Shown: positions 17,226 to 26,574, counted from the first letter of the stretch. The stretch is DNA of 64,000 nt from Polaromonas sp. AER18D-145 (GCF_002379095.1 NZ_NBZV01000005.1:62001-126000); one strand, 5' to 3'. Made by a program: numbers and translations. The notes: a model not told the origin generated them from the sequence alone.

Positions 17226-20200
17226 CCGCAAACGCCCAGGTGGCCGCACTGGGTGCAGTAGTCACAACCGTCCTTGCGGATCACCGCGTGGGCGCCACAT
17301 TCGCTGCACTTCTTGCCCGCCATCACCGGTGGCGCAAGCGCCATGTCGACTTGGGGCTCCACCACGGTTGCGACGCTGGCAACGCCCTGCTGGGCGCGCC
17401 GCGCAATGATGTTCTGCACCGCATAGGCAATGGCTGCAACTTCCGAGTCGTGCCACAGCGGCACGCGTGTGCCGTCGGCCTTCTCATAGGTGCCCAGCCG
17501 CACCGGGCCACGGTCCCAGGCCACCTTGCGCATGTCGCTGAGCGCACGCTCGAGGAAGCCGCCGCGCGCGGCCAGCGACAGCATGCGCATGCTGGAGGTG
17601 ATCCACTGCTGCGACTCGCCGCTTTGTCCCACCGGCATGAAAAACTCGATGGCACGTTCAACCGTGCCCTCGCCGCTGGCCGACGGCACCGGCAGGAAAG
17701 ACACCACGATGTAGAGCGTTTTGTGGCCTTCCTGCGTCCAGTAGTCGACTTTTTCGGCGACGGCCGACAAGGCGCCCTTGGGTCGGCTCTCGATCACCGT
17801 GCGCATCGGATCCATGGGCACCGCCGTGGCCGGCGCGGCGGCGGGCGCATGGGTCTCCAGCACCGAGCCCAGAATCGCATTGGGCCGGTAGGTGGCCAGG
17901 CCCTTGAGCTTGGCGCGCCAGGCCTGCTGGTACAGGCTCTTGAAATCCTCGTAGGCGTAGTCGACCGGCACGTTGACGGTTTTGGAGATCGCCGTGTCCA
18001 CAAAGGGCTGCACCGCTTCCATCATGCCAATGTGGCTGTCCGCCGACATCTCGAGCGCCGAAACAAAGTAACCGGGCAGCTTGTCCACGTCGCCGCCGAG
18101 TTCGCGGTACAGGCGCCAAGCATGGTCTTCCACCGCGTATTCGGTGGTGCTGCCATCGGACTCGCGTTTCTTGCGCCGGTACATCCACGAAAACGGTGGC
18201 TCGATGCCGTTCGACGCGTTGTCGGCAAACGCCAGGCTGACCGTGCCGGTCGGTGCAATCGACAGCAAGTGGCTGTTGCGGATGCCGTTGGCGCGGATGG
18301 CCTGTTGCAGGGCAGCCGGCAAACGGCTGGCAAAGGTGCCTGCGGCAAGATACCCGTCGGCGTCGAACTTCGGAAATGCGCCCTTTTCTTTCGCCAGTGC
18401 GACCGAGGCGGCGTAAGCCGCATCGCGCATGGCGACAGCAATACGCGCCGCCATCTCGCGCCCCTCGGGCGCGTCGTAACGCAGGCACAACATGGCCAGC
18501 GCATTGCCCAGGCCGGTAAAACCGACCCCGATGCGGCGCTTGGCGGCCGACTCGGCCTGCTGCTGCGGCAGCGGCCAGAAGGTCACGTCCAGCACGTTGT
18601 CGAGAGCACGCACCTGGGTGGTCACCGACTTGGCGAAAGCCTCGAAATCAAAGTCCGGCACGCCATTGAAGCCAAAGGGATGGCGCACAAAACGCGTGAG
18701 GATGATGGGTCCGAGGTCGCAGCAGCCATAGGGCGGCAGGGGTTGCTCGCCGCAGTTGTGCACGTAAAGACCGTTGGCGTCAAAGGCATGGATGTCAGCC
18801 ACCGTCACATCGAAAACGTCCTCGCAGCCGTCTTCGGTCAGCGACTCGACCGTGGCTGTGAAGCGCTCGCGGTTGAGGCTGCGGTTGTAGCTGCCCAGCG
18901 CATGGTCCAGCCGCTCGGCCTTGTCGGTATCGGCAAACCCGATGCGCTCGGCGTAGATACGCAGGTTGTCCCCGCTGATGACCAGCTCATGCTGTGCTGC
19001 CGTTTCGTAGAGCTTGAGGCCGCCTCGCCCGTCGGGCAGGGGTCGCTCTTGCGCCAATCGGCGGTTCTGGTAAATCGTTGAGACGATGCCCAGTCGCAGC
19101 AACATGCGCTGCGCCGTCTGGAGCAAAGGCAGATCGCTTTGCGACAGGCGCACACTGACGCCTTTTTCCTGCGAACCCTGAACGGAGCCATCGGCATCGA
19201 ACAGTCCGCGCAACAGGCCCGCTGCGAACGCTGAAGACGTTTTCTCCATCGTAGGCGTGAGGGTCTTGTGGCCCGGCCGCATTCCCATACCATGCGCGAG
19301 CTGGCCCAAGGCGGCAGAAGCCATGCGCGCCTCGCCGCGCCCTGCCACCGGACGCTGAAAGCCGCAGAAATCAGCCCGATGGCACAGCGTGGCCGCAGCC
19401 GCTTCGGCCGCCTGCACAATGCCACCTGCGCCGGTTTGGGCGTAAGCCACGGCACCATTTCCGACGACCTTCAACTCGGGCGCCCAGACCGAAATCACGG
19501 CCTTTTCGCTATTGAGCGTGCCATCGCCGACCAGCAGCCCCAGCAGGTAGCCTTGCGCCTCGGTGCCGACGCCCTCCCAGCCGCCCACCGAACGGTGATC
19601 GTTCAGCAAAATCTCATCGCCGGGCCGCAACTGCCCGGCTTCAACCCACTCGGCTTGCAGCGTGTAACGGGTCCTGCACGCCACGCGCCGTACCCGGTGC
19701 TCGGCAGTGAGGTGCAAGGCATGTCCTTCGCGTGTTTTCAAAGCCAGCACGGGTTTATAACCCGTGCTGAAAAACCCTTCGCTCTCCACGGCGTACGCCT
19801 TGCCATCGACCACCGCACTGAAGGGCCGCCCCACGAGGTCCAACACCTGTGCCGGTCCATCCGTCGTCATCACCCACGTATCGGCCGTGACGCAGGGATT
19901 GGTCGCCGCAATCTCTTCGCAGTAACGCAGGTTGTTGTCCTGGTTGATGTGGTCCAGGAACAGGATGCCGGGCTCGGCGAAGTCGTAGGCCGAATGCATC
20001 ACGGTGTCCCACAACTCGCGCGCGGCCACGGTCTGGTAGACCCACAGGCCGTCGGCACGCTGGAACGCGCCTTGCGCGATCAGCGGGGCACCGGGTTTGG
20101 CCTTGTGCACCAGCTCCCAGGGCTGGTCTTCGGCCAGGGCGTGCATGAACGCGTCCGGCATGCCGACCGACACATTGAAGTTGTTCCAGCGCCCGGGCGT

Positions 20201-20785
20201 GCGCTTGGCGGTGATGAACTCGTGCACATCAGGATGGTCGATGCGCAGCACGCCCATCTGCGCGCCGCGCCGCGCGCCGGCGCTCTCCACGGTGGAGCAG
20301 GACTGGTCAAACACATTGATGTAGCTGCACGGACCGGAGGCCATGGACGCTGTCGCCTTGACCTCGGCGCCGCGCGGCCGGATGCGTGAAAAATCGTAAC
20401 CCACGCCGCCACCGCGCCGCATGGTTTCGGCGGCTTCGCGCAAGGCCTCGTAAATGCCGGGGTAGCCGCCGTCATCGACGCCCTGGATGCAGTCGCCCAC
20501 GGGCTGCACAAAGCAGTTGATCAGGGTCGCCTGGATGGCCGTGCCGGCCGCGCTCATGATGCGGCCGGCGCCGATGGCGCCAGCGTGCAGGTTCTCGAGG
20601 AACAGGGCCTCGTGTTTGGCGCGCTCCGCTTCGGGTTCGACCGAGGCCAGGGCCCGCGCCACGCGCCGGTACAGGTCTTCCACACCCGACTCGCCGGGTT
20701 TGAGGTATTTTTCCTTCAGCACGTCGTGGCTGATGGGCTGGGTGGCCGTCATGTCCTGAGGCCGACCGAATTGATCGCGTTTCAT
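17222..20785 (-). CDS. nrdJ: Adenosylcobalamin-dependent class II ribonucleotide reductase with intein
   Basis: The precursor is 1187 residues; removing a 380-residue intein (residues 298-677) leaves an 807-residue enzyme. Reductase features are LINCFVQPVGD near the N-terminus, RRGGGVGYDFSRIRPRG, SAGARRGAQMGVLRIDHPD, NPC|GEQPLPPYGCC around the splice site, SIAPTGTVSLAF, a TSCPD-type segment and a C-terminal zinc-ribbon (CSEC...CDYCTQCG). It reduces ribonucleotides using a radical from B12 and works with or without oxygen. The ATG overlaps the upstream stop (ATGA). Location inside the nitrate-respiration gene run suggests use during anaerobic growth. No nrdAB is in the window. Confidence 0.95.
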   Translation of the reverse strand: MKRDQFGRPQDMTATQPISHDVLKEKYLKPGESGVEDLYRRVARALASVEPEAERAKHEALFLENLHAGAIGAGRIMSAAGTAIQATLINCFVQPVGDCIQGVDDGGYPGIYEALREAAETMRRGGGVGYDFSRIRPRGAEVKATASMASGPCSYINVFDQSCSTVESAGARRGAQMGVLRIDHPDVHEFITAKRTPGRWNNFNVSVGMPDAFMHALAEDQPWELVHKAKPGAPLIAQGAFQRADGLWVYQTVAARELWDTVMHSAYDFAEPGILFLDHINQDNNLRYCEEIAATNPCVTADTWVMTTDGPAQVLDLVGRPFSAVVDGKAYAVESEGFFSTGYKPVLALKTREGHALHLTAEHRVRRVACRTRYTLQAEWVEAGQLRPGDEILLNDHRSVGGWEGVGTEAQGYLLGLLVGDGTLNSEKAVISVWAPELKVVGNGAVAYAQTGAGGIVQAAEAAAATLCHRADFCGFQRPVAGRGEARMASAALGQLAHGMGMRPGHKTLTPTMEKTSSAFAAGLLRGLFDADGSVQGSQEKGVSVRLSQSDLPLLQTAQRMLLRLGIVSTIYQNRRLAQERPLPDGRGGLKLYETAAQHELVISGDNLRIYAERIGFADTDKAERLDHALGSYNRSLNRERFTATVESLTEDGCEDVFDVTVADIHAFDANGLYVHNCGEQPLPPYGCCDLGPIILTRFVRHPFGFNGVPDFDFEAFAKSVTTQVRALDNVLDVTFWPLPQQQAESAAKRRIGVGFTGLGNALAMLCLRYDAPEGREMAARIAVAMRDAAYAASVALAKEKGAFPKFDADGYLAAGTFASRLPAALQQAIRANGIRNSHLLSIAPTGTVSLAFADNASNGIEPPFSWMYRRKKRESDGSTTEYAVEDHAWRLYRELGGDVDKLPGYFVSALEMSADSHIGMMEAVQPFVDTAISKTVNVPVDYAYEDFKSLYQQAWRAKLKGLATYRPNAILGSVLETHAPAAAPATAVPMDPMRTVIESRPKGALSAVAEKVDYWTQEGHKTLYIVVSFLPVPSASGEGTVERAIEFFMPVGQSGESQQWITSSMRMLSLAARGGFLERALSDMRKVAWDRGPVRLGTYEKADGTRVPLWHDSEVAAIAYAVQNIIARRAQQGVASVATVVEPQVDMALAPPVMAGKKCSECGAHAVIRKDGCDYCTQCGHLGVCG
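18755..19894 (-). mobile_element. LAGLIDADG intein inside nrdJ
   Basis: A 380-codon in-frame insertion. Splice features are Cys1 (CVTADTWVMTTDG, block A), TAEH in block B (HLTAEHRV), block F (CEDVFDVTVADIHAF), the terminal His-Asn (YVHN) and a Cys +1 supplied by the host enzyme. The endonuclease part has both dodecapeptide motifs, GYLLGLLVGDGTL and GLLRGLFDADGSV, with their acidic residues intact. It interrupts NPC-GEQ exactly before the cysteine expected to carry the thiyl radical, so the enzyme is inactive until splicing occurs. Base composition is close to that of the host gene. All key residues are present, so splicing should work. Confidence 0.93.
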
Positions 20786-22050
20786 GCTTGTGCTCCTGCG
20801 AGGGACGCTGCTGGCCGGATTCCGCCGAGCAGCCACTGCATCAATTCTTGCACCGAACGGATCTGGTCGCCAAACGGCAGGCGGGCAGCACCACGGAAGA
20901 AAAGGCCTTTGCGCGTGTTGCCGTCAAACGCATGGCCGAGCTGCTGGTCGATGCAGAACTGGCCCATGCTGGCCACGCCATCGCGCAGGCCGCAGTGGGC
21001 CAGGCAGTCAAACGACATGTTGCATTTGGCCTTGACATGGGCCGCCGCCTGGAGTTTGGGCTCAAGCCGGATGTATTTGTCCAGCCACGGCGTGCGCACC
21101 GCACGCGCCGGCAGGCCGGCCACACTGACGAACTCCACCATGTCTTCCGGCTTGGCTTCGGCCAGCACCTTCTTGAAGGCGGGATCGGCATCACACTCCT
21201 GGGTCACGGCAAACGCCGTTCCCAACTGCACCGCCGAAGCGCCCAGGGCCTGCAGGCGCAGGATGTCGTCCCGGCAGTTGATGCCGCCGGCCGCAATCAG
21301 CGGAATTTCGCGCTCGATGCCCGCCGTCTTGAAAAATTCCAGCACCTGCGGGATGACCACTTCGAAATCGAAGCGCGAATCATGCAGGTCCGCGACCTTC
21401 GCCGCGCCCAGATGACCGCCCGCCAATCCCGGGTGCTCGATCACGATGGCATCGGGCAGGCGGCCCTTTTTTTGCCACTTGCGCACCAGCAATTGCACGC
21501 CCCGCGCATCCGACAGGATGGGGATCAGCGCGACCTTGGGATAGTCACGCGCCAGCTCCGGCAAATCCAGCGGCAGGCCGGCGCCGACCACCAGGGCATC
21601 GGCACCGCTGGCCAGCGCCTGGCGCACGTAATCTTCGTAGGCGCCGAGCGCCTTCATGATGTTCACGGCTATCAGGCCACGGCCCTGTGCCAGCTGGCGC
21701 GCCCGGCGGATTTCGCGGTCCAGCGCCTCGAGATTGGCCGCATTGATCACGGCTTTCGCATCGGGCTCCTTGTCCAGGTGGCCCGTTTTGGCCATCAGGT
21801 CCGGATGCAGGCGCCGCAAGTCCACGGAAGACACCGTGCCGACCCCGCCCAGCCGGGCCACCGCGCCGGCCAGGCCACCGGCCGACACACACACCCCCAT
21901 GCCGCCCTGCACCACCGGAATCAGGTCCTTGCCGCCCAGCCGCCAGGGCCGCAGGCCCGAATCGTGGGCAAGTGTCTGCAGTATCGCGGCGGCCGCCGCC
22001 GAATCGACGCTTGCCTTGACGGCCAGGTCAGTCGCTAATGATTTGTCCAT
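20782..22050 (-). CDS. Nitronate monooxygenase-family (2-nitropropane dioxygenase-like) flavoprotein
   Basis: About 422 residues forming a TIM-barrel flavoprotein. PVVQGGMGVCVSAGGLAGAV at the N-terminal strand, PDAIVIEHPGLAGGHLG with the catalytic-type His, PLIAAGGINCRDDILRLQALGASAVQLGTAF as the phosphate-binding region for FMN. These match nitronate monooxygenases and enoyl-reductase relatives. The C-terminal about 70 residues contain a Cys-rich CNMSFDCLAHCGLRDG segment typical of a longer subfamily whose activity I cannot state. The ATG at 22050 lies inside the end of the carbonic anhydrase gene (23 nt overlap); the stop overlaps the nrdJ start. Confidence 0.85.
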   Translation of the reverse strand: MDKSLATDLAVKASVDSAAAAAILQTLAHDSGLRPWRLGGKDLIPVVQGGMGVCVSAGGLAGAVARLGGVGTVSSVDLRRLHPDLMAKTGHLDKEPDAKAVINAANLEALDREIRRARQLAQGRGLIAVNIMKALGAYEDYVRQALASGADALVVGAGLPLDLPELARDYPKVALIPILSDARGVQLLVRKWQKKGRLPDAIVIEHPGLAGGHLGAAKVADLHDSRFDFEVVIPQVLEFFKTAGIEREIPLIAAGGINCRDDILRLQALGASAVQLGTAFAVTQECDADPAFKKVLAEAKPEDMVEFVSVAGLPARAVRTPWLDKYIRLEPKLQAAAHVKAKCNMSFDCLAHCGLRDGVASMGQFCIDQQLGHAFDGNTRKGLFFRGAARLPFGDQIRSVQELMQWLLGGIRPAASLAGAQA

Positions 22051-22720
22051 CGTGCTCCACATAAGGTTGATACGGGCCAGTGCCACTGTTGGAGGCTATC
22101 GCAGCGGGCACAAAACTTCCTTGCCGTACATCAAAGATGTGGATTTCACCGTCCTCAATCACGTAATGCCAGCCATGCAGCGTCAAAACGCCCTTCTCGA
22201 CCTCGCGCCGCACCATGGGGTAGGCCATCAGGCGCTCGAGCTGCAGCACCACGAGCCGCTGCTCGGTCCGGCGCAGGGCTTCGGGGCTGGCCTGGACCGG
22301 CAGCAAGGCCTCGGTGGCCAGCTTGAGCCAGGCCTGCAGGGCAACGGCTTCCTCGGGCACACCTTCATAGGCGGCCCGGATGGCGCCGCAGTGGCTGTGG
22401 CCGCAGACAATGATGCGCTCGACATGCAGGCTGAGCACCGCGAACTCGATCGCCGCCATCGTGCCGTGCAAGCCATGCGAGCCGTCGTAAGGGGGAACAA
22501 ACGCCCCCACATTGCGCACGATGAAGAGTTCGCCCGGGCCGGCACCGGTCAGCAGGTAAGGCACCACACGCGAATCCGAGCAGCCGATGAACAGGGTCTT
22601 GGGATGCTGCCCCTGCGCCACCAGGTCCTGGAAGCGCTGCTGGTGCAGCGGGAAATAATCGGAATGGAAACGCCGCAAGCGAAGCAGCAACTCGTCCGCG
22701 CTTGCGACGTCTTCGGTCAT
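22028..22720 (-). CDS. Beta-class carbonic anhydrase
   Basis: 230 residues. Zinc ligands are Cys47 (FIGCSDSRVVP), His108 and Cys111 (VCGHSHCGAI), with the Asp49-Arg51 pair that controls the active site. It interconverts CO2 and bicarbonate in the cytoplasm. Its start overlaps the stop of the PpiC-like gene (ATGA) and its end overlaps the next gene, so it is embedded in the nar/nrdJ gene run. Its reason for being there is not obvious; bicarbonate supply for anaerobic biosynthesis or a role with nitrite and pH are possibilities only. Confidence 0.95.
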   Translation of the reverse strand: MTEDVASADELLLRLRRFHSDYFPLHQQRFQDLVAQGQHPKTLFIGCSDSRVVPYLLTGAGPGELFIVRNVGAFVPPYDGSHGLHGTMAAIEFAVLSLHVERIIVCGHSHCGAIRAAYEGVPEEAVALQAWLKLATEALLPVQASPEALRRTEQRLVVLQLERLMAYPMVRREVEKGVLTLHGWHYVIEDGEIHIFDVRQGSFVPAAIASNSGTGPYQPYVEHDGQIISD

Positions 22721-23577
22721 TGGACCAGCGGCGAATCAGCCCCTTCCAGGGCAATGCCTTCGACCTCCGCCTCCCCCACCAGCAGGCTCATGTACTGGTG
22801 CAGGGCCCGGGCGCGCGACTGCATGGTCAACAGGGCCGCAATGCGCTCGCGCACTTCCTCATAGGCGGGCTGGGTGCCGCTGCGGCGCTCAAGCACATCG
22901 ATGATGTGAAAACCGAAACGCGTGTGGAACAGGCGCGGATGCACGCCGGTGCCGGTTTGCGCATGCTGGAGGTGAAACAGCTCCGTCGCCAGTTCGGGCG
23001 CGCAGTCGTCCGGCGTTATCCAGCCGAGGTCGCCGCCCTGGGCGCTGCTCGGGCAGTTGGACAGTTCGGCGGCCAACTGGGCAAACCGCTCTGGGGACAC
23101 CCCCTTGTGCGACAGCTCCAGCAAGGCGCGTTCGGCATGCACGGTGAGTGCCTGGACGTTGACACCGGGCGTGACGGCAAACAGGATGTGCCGCACGTGC
23201 AGCGCCTGGCCCACCAGAAACTGTGCCTTGTGGGCCTCGTAATAGCGCCGGCCTTCGGCGTCGCTCGGCTGGGGGCTGACCACCTGCCGGTCCACCATGG
23301 CCTCGATGATCTCGCGTTCGGCCTGGCCCAGTTCCGGGGTGGTCAAGCCAGTGTGGCGCGGCAGCAGGCCTTGCGACACCGCCTGCTGGCGCAGCAGTTC
23401 GGTGTAGGCCAGTTCGCGCAGCGTGGCCGTGTCCGGACGCTGCCCGGGTGCATGCAGGGCGATGCCATTGACGAAGGCCGTGGGCTGAACTGGCTCGGCG
23501 GCTGCAGGGCCGCACTGGCAGGAACCACTGCCGCAGCCCTGGGCGGCGGCGGGTGAAGAAAGCGTCTGGGTGGTCAT
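22717..23577 (-). CDS. PpiC/NifM-like peptidyl-prolyl isomerase with Cys-rich N-terminus
   Basis: About 286 residues. The N-terminal 25 residues carry a Cys cluster, GCGSGSCQCG, before a helical region and a parvulin domain (LHVRHILFAVTPGVNVQALT ... GGDLGWITPDDCAPELATE ... FGFHIIDV). There is no signal peptide, so it is cytoplasmic, unlike SurA or PrsA. Similar proteins are found at the end of narGHJI operons in Betaproteobacteria and resemble NifM, which matures the nitrogenase iron protein. A role in folding or cofactor loading of nitrate reductase is a reasonable inference. It begins 34 nt after narI and overlaps the carbonic anhydrase start by 4 nt. Confidence 0.88.
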   Translation of the reverse strand: MTTQTLSSPAAAQGCGSGSCQCGPAAAEPVQPTAFVNGIALHAPGQRPDTATLRELAYTELLRQQAVSQGLLPRHTGLTTPELGQAEREIIEAMVDRQVVSPQPSDAEGRRYYEAHKAQFLVGQALHVRHILFAVTPGVNVQALTVHAERALLELSHKGVSPERFAQLAAELSNCPSSAQGGDLGWITPDDCAPELATELFHLQHAQTGTGVHPRLFHTRFGFHIIDVLERRSGTQPAYEEVRERIAALLTMQSRARALHQYMSLLVGEAEVEGIALEGADSPLVQ

Positions 23578-23611
23578 GGAGGGAGCCTCGTTTCTTGCAG
23601 TGCTTAACGGG

Positions 23612-24334
23612 TTAACGGCCGCCGGGCGACTTCGCCCCGGGGACGCCAAGGCGGCGGCTGCGCACGACCTGGTAGGGACGGAACAGGTAAGCGACCGATC
23701 CGAAGCCGCTCCACACATGAACCAGGCGGCTGAAGGGGAACAGCAGGAAGATGGTCATCCCGAACACGATGTGAAAACGGTAGGGCCAGGGCAGGACGGC
23801 CAGCGCTGCAGAGTCCACCTCGCGCAGGGTCAGAATGCGCTGCGCCCATTCGGCCAGGATCAGCATCACGCTGCCGTCGGCGTGTCCCCACGAATATGGC
23901 AAGGTGATCAGGCCCACCACCAGCTGGACCCACAGGATCAGCAGGATCGCGAGATCGGTCTTGTGGCTGGTGTAGCGGATGCGCGGGTCAAACATGCGCC
24001 GGTAAATCAGCATCGACAGGCCGATGAAACAGATGAAGCCGGCAATGCCGCCCGCGTAAATCGCCATGCGCTGCTTGGTCGCGGCGTCCATGAAAAAACC
24101 ATACACCGCGTGGGGTGTCAGCAGGCCGACCAGATGGCCGAAGAACAGGAACAGGATGCCCACGTGGAACAGGTTGCTGCCCCAGCGCAGCAGCCCGGTG
24201 CGCAGCAGCTGCGAGGAGTCGCTTTTCCAGGTGTACTGGTCGCGGTCGAAGCGGATCAGGCTGCCGAGCAAAAACACGGTCAGGCAGATGTAGGGATAAA
24301 CACCAAAAAGAAATCCGTGAAGTCCGGGGCTCAT
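23612..24334 (-). CDS. narI: Respiratory nitrate reductase gamma subunit (cytochrome b)
   Basis: 240 residues with five membrane segments. The four heme-ligand histidines of NarI are present: His57 and His67 (NLFHVGILFLFFGHLVG) and His188 and His206 (YRFHIVFG and RLVHVWSG). It takes electrons from quinol at the periplasmic side and passes them through two b hemes to NarH. The start overlaps the narJ stop by 4 nt. The length is slightly above E. coli NarI because of a short basic tail. Confidence 0.97.
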   Translation of the reverse strand: MSPGLHGFLFGVYPYICLTVFLLGSLIRFDRDQYTWKSDSSQLLRTGLLRWGSNLFHVGILFLFFGHLVGLLTPHAVYGFFMDAATKQRMAIYAGGIAGFICFIGLSMLIYRRMFDPRIRYTSHKTDLAILLILWVQLVVGLITLPYSWGHADGSVMLILAEWAQRILTLREVDSAALAVLPWPYRFHIVFGMTIFLLFPFSRLVHVWSGFGSVAYLFRPYQVVRSRRLGVPGAKSPGGR

Positions 24335-25038
24335 GCTTGTACTCCTTGGGTGGGCCGTGCCTTGCGCACGTGAGGCACGATGTGGATGGGTTGCGGCTGG
24401 TCCGGCCTGGCCTGGCCCTTGGACGAGCAGCCATCAAAGACGACCGGCTCTTCCCAGACCGCGTCGATAGCTTCTTCCGCCGCGATCTGCACCGGCTGGG
24501 CCTTCTCCCCGGCCAGCTCCAGCAAGGCACCCAGCACGGAGGCGTAGGCACTTTCGCGCTGCTGCAGCGCCGCGAAAATCGCATTGAAGATATGCGCCAT
24601 CTCGGCCAGAAACTCGCGCGCCTCGCGCGGCGGCTGGGTCGAGGTGAATTCGAGCACCACCGGCAGGAAGTCCGGCATCTCGCCTTCCGCCAGATACATG
24701 CCGGCCTTCTCGTAGGTCTGCGCCAGGTCAATCATGGCCGGCCCGCGATCGCGCGAGTCACCGTGTACATGTTCGAACAGGTGCAGCGAGGTGGCGCGGC
24801 CCCGGTCGAACAACTCGACATAAGCCGCCTCGGTCTCGAGCGCCGGGGCAAGCGCGAGCGCCTCGATCAGGGCATCCAGCTCGGCCAGCCGCAGCGGCTC
24901 CAGCGCACGCTCTTCGTGCAGTGCCTCGCGCAGCGCGCCCAGATGGCTGCGCAGCTCGGCATCGGGATAAGCAAGCAGCCGGGCCAGCACACGCAGGCTC
25001 TTCGAAGCCACAGCGGGGGTGTTGTTGAAAAGTGTCAT
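24331..25038 (-). CDS. narJ: Nitrate reductase molybdenum cofactor assembly chaperone
   Basis: 235 residues, the expected size for NarJ. Conserved stretches are LRVLARLLAYPDAELRSHL near the N-terminus and SLHLFEHVHGDSRDRGPAMIDL, the family's most conserved motif, followed by GEMPDFLPVVLEF. NarJ binds the N-terminus of NarG and allows insertion of the molybdenum cofactor before membrane attachment; it is not part of the final enzyme. It lies 3 nt downstream of narH and overlaps narI. Confidence 0.97.
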   Translation of the reverse strand: MTLFNNTPAVASKSLRVLARLLAYPDAELRSHLGALREALHEERALEPLRLAELDALIEALALAPALETEAAYVELFDRGRATSLHLFEHVHGDSRDRGPAMIDLAQTYEKAGMYLAEGEMPDFLPVVLEFTSTQPPREAREFLAEMAHIFNAIFAALQQRESAYASVLGALLELAGEKAQPVQIAAEEAIDAVWEEPVVFDGCSSKGQARPDQPQPIHIVPHVRKARPTQGVQA

Positions 25039-25041
25039 GGT

Positions 25042-26574
25042 TCAGACCTCCACCTTGATGGGAATAGTGCGTTTCTTGTTGCCGCCGAACAGGCTGACGT
25101 CGCTGGCGCCGTCGGAGCAACCATTGCCGAAGGTAAAGCCGCAGCCGCCGCGCATGTCGAATGCGTTCTCGGCGTATTCGCGGTGGGTGCTCGGGATCAC
25201 GAAGCGGTCTTCGTAGTTGGCAATCGCCATGATGTGGTACATCTCCTCGACCTCGGCCACAGTGAGCCCGGCTTGCTCCAGCACGGCCAGGTTCTGCACC
25301 TGGTCCACATGTTTGCTGCGCTGGTAGGACCGCATCGCCAGCATGCGTTGCAGTGAACGGATCACCGGTGCCGTGTCGCCCGCGGTCAGCAGGTTGGCCA
25401 GGTACTGCACGGGAATGCGCATCTGCGCGATGTCGGGCAGCTCGCCGTTGATGCCGATCTGGCCGGCGTTGGCCGCCGAGGTGATCGGCGACAGCGGCGG
25501 GACGTACCAGACCATGGGCAAGGTGCGGTACTCGGGGTGCAGCGGCAGTGCCACCTTCCATTCCACCGCCATCTTGTAAACCGGGCTGCGGCGGGCGCCT
25601 TCCAGCCAGGCGTCGGGAATGCCGTCCTTGCGCGCCTGTTCAATCACTTTCGGATCGTTCGGGTCCAGGAAGATGTCGAGTTGTGCCTGGTACAGGTCCT
25701 TGTCGTCTTCCACGCTGGCCGCTTCCTGGATGCGGTCGGCGTCATACAGCACCACACCGAGGTAACGGATGCGGCCCACGCAGGTTTCGCTGCAGACGGT
25801 GGGCTGGCCGGCTTCAATGCGCGGATAGCAGAAGGTACATTTCTCGGCCTTGCCGCTTTTCCAGTTGTAATAAATCTTCTTGTACGGGCAGCCCGAGACA
25901 CACATGCGCCAGCCGCGGCACTTGTCCTGGTCGATCAGCACGATGCCGTCTTCCTCGCGCTTGTAGATCGAGCCCGAAGGGCAGGACGCCACACAGGCCG
26001 GGTTCAGGCAATGCTCGCACAGGCGCGGCAAATACATCATGAAGGTGTTTTCGAACTGGCCCACCATGTCTTTCTGGACCTGATCGAAGTTCGCCAGGTT
26101 GGCGTCCTTGCTGCGCTTGGAAAATTCGCCGCCGAGGATCTCTTCCCAGTTCGGACCCCACTCGATTTTTTCCATGCGCTTGCCGGTGATCAGGCTGCGC
26201 GGCCGCGCCGTTGGCGTGGCCTGCATCTCTGGCGCCGACTGCAGATGGTCGTAGTCGAAGGTGAAGGGCTCGTAGTAGTCATCGATCTGCGGCATGTTCG
26301 GGTTGGAGAAGATGCGCATCAGCAGCTTCCACTTGCCCCCCTGGCGCGGCTCGATGGAACCGTCGGCCTTGCGTACCCAGCCGCCGTTCCATTTGTCCTG
26401 GTTTTCCCACTCCTTGGGGTAACCGATGCCGGGCTTGGTTTCGACGTTGTTGAACCAGGCGTATTCCATGCCGGGACGGCTGGTCCAGACGTTTTTGCAG
26501 GTGACCGAACAGGTGTGGCAACCAATGCACTTGTCCAGGTTCAGCACCATGCCGATTTGCGCGCGTACCTTCAT
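25042..26574 (-). CDS. narH: Respiratory nitrate reductase beta subunit
   Basis: 510 residues. Iron-sulfur ligands are clear: CIGCHTCSVTC near the N-terminus, CEHCLNPACVASCP, CRGWRMCVSGCP (the Trp in place of a Cys marks the [3Fe-4S] cluster) and CTFC...CSETCVGR. It carries electrons from NarI hemes to NarG through one 3Fe-4S and three 4Fe-4S clusters on the cytoplasmic face of the membrane. The start overlaps the narG stop by 4 nt. Confidence 0.98.
   Translation of the reverse strand: MKVRAQIGMVLNLDKCIGCHTCSVTCKNVWTSRPGMEYAWFNNVETKPGIGYPKEWENQDKWNGGWVRKADGSIEPRQGGKWKLLMRIFSNPNMPQIDDYYEPFTFDYDHLQSAPEMQATPTARPRSLITGKRMEKIEWGPNWEEILGGEFSKRSKDANLANFDQVQKDMVGQFENTFMMYLPRLCEHCLNPACVASCPSGSIYKREEDGIVLIDQDKCRGWRMCVSGCPYKKIYYNWKSGKAEKCTFCYPRIEAGQPTVCSETCVGRIRYLGVVLYDADRIQEAASVEDDKDLYQAQLDIFLDPNDPKVIEQARKDGIPDAWLEGARRSPVYKMAVEWKVALPLHPEYRTLPMVWYVPPLSPITSAANAGQIGINGELPDIAQMRIPVQYLANLLTAGDTAPVIRSLQRMLAMRSYQRSKHVDQVQNLAVLEQAGLTVAEVEEMYHIMAIANYEDRFVIPSTHREYAENAFDMRGGCGFTFGNGCSDGASDVSLFGGNKKRTIPIKVEV

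Noticed and set aside
15315-17261. A 648-codon plus-strand frame opposite nnrS and the nitroreductase gene
   Set aside because: Gln/Arg/His-rich antisense shadow with no start signal; nnrS is clear on the minus strand.
18755-19894. Group I/II intron or insertion sequence as an explanation for the long nrdJ
   Set aside because: The insertion is in frame throughout, has protein-splicing motifs at both ends, and lacks terminal repeats or a transposase.
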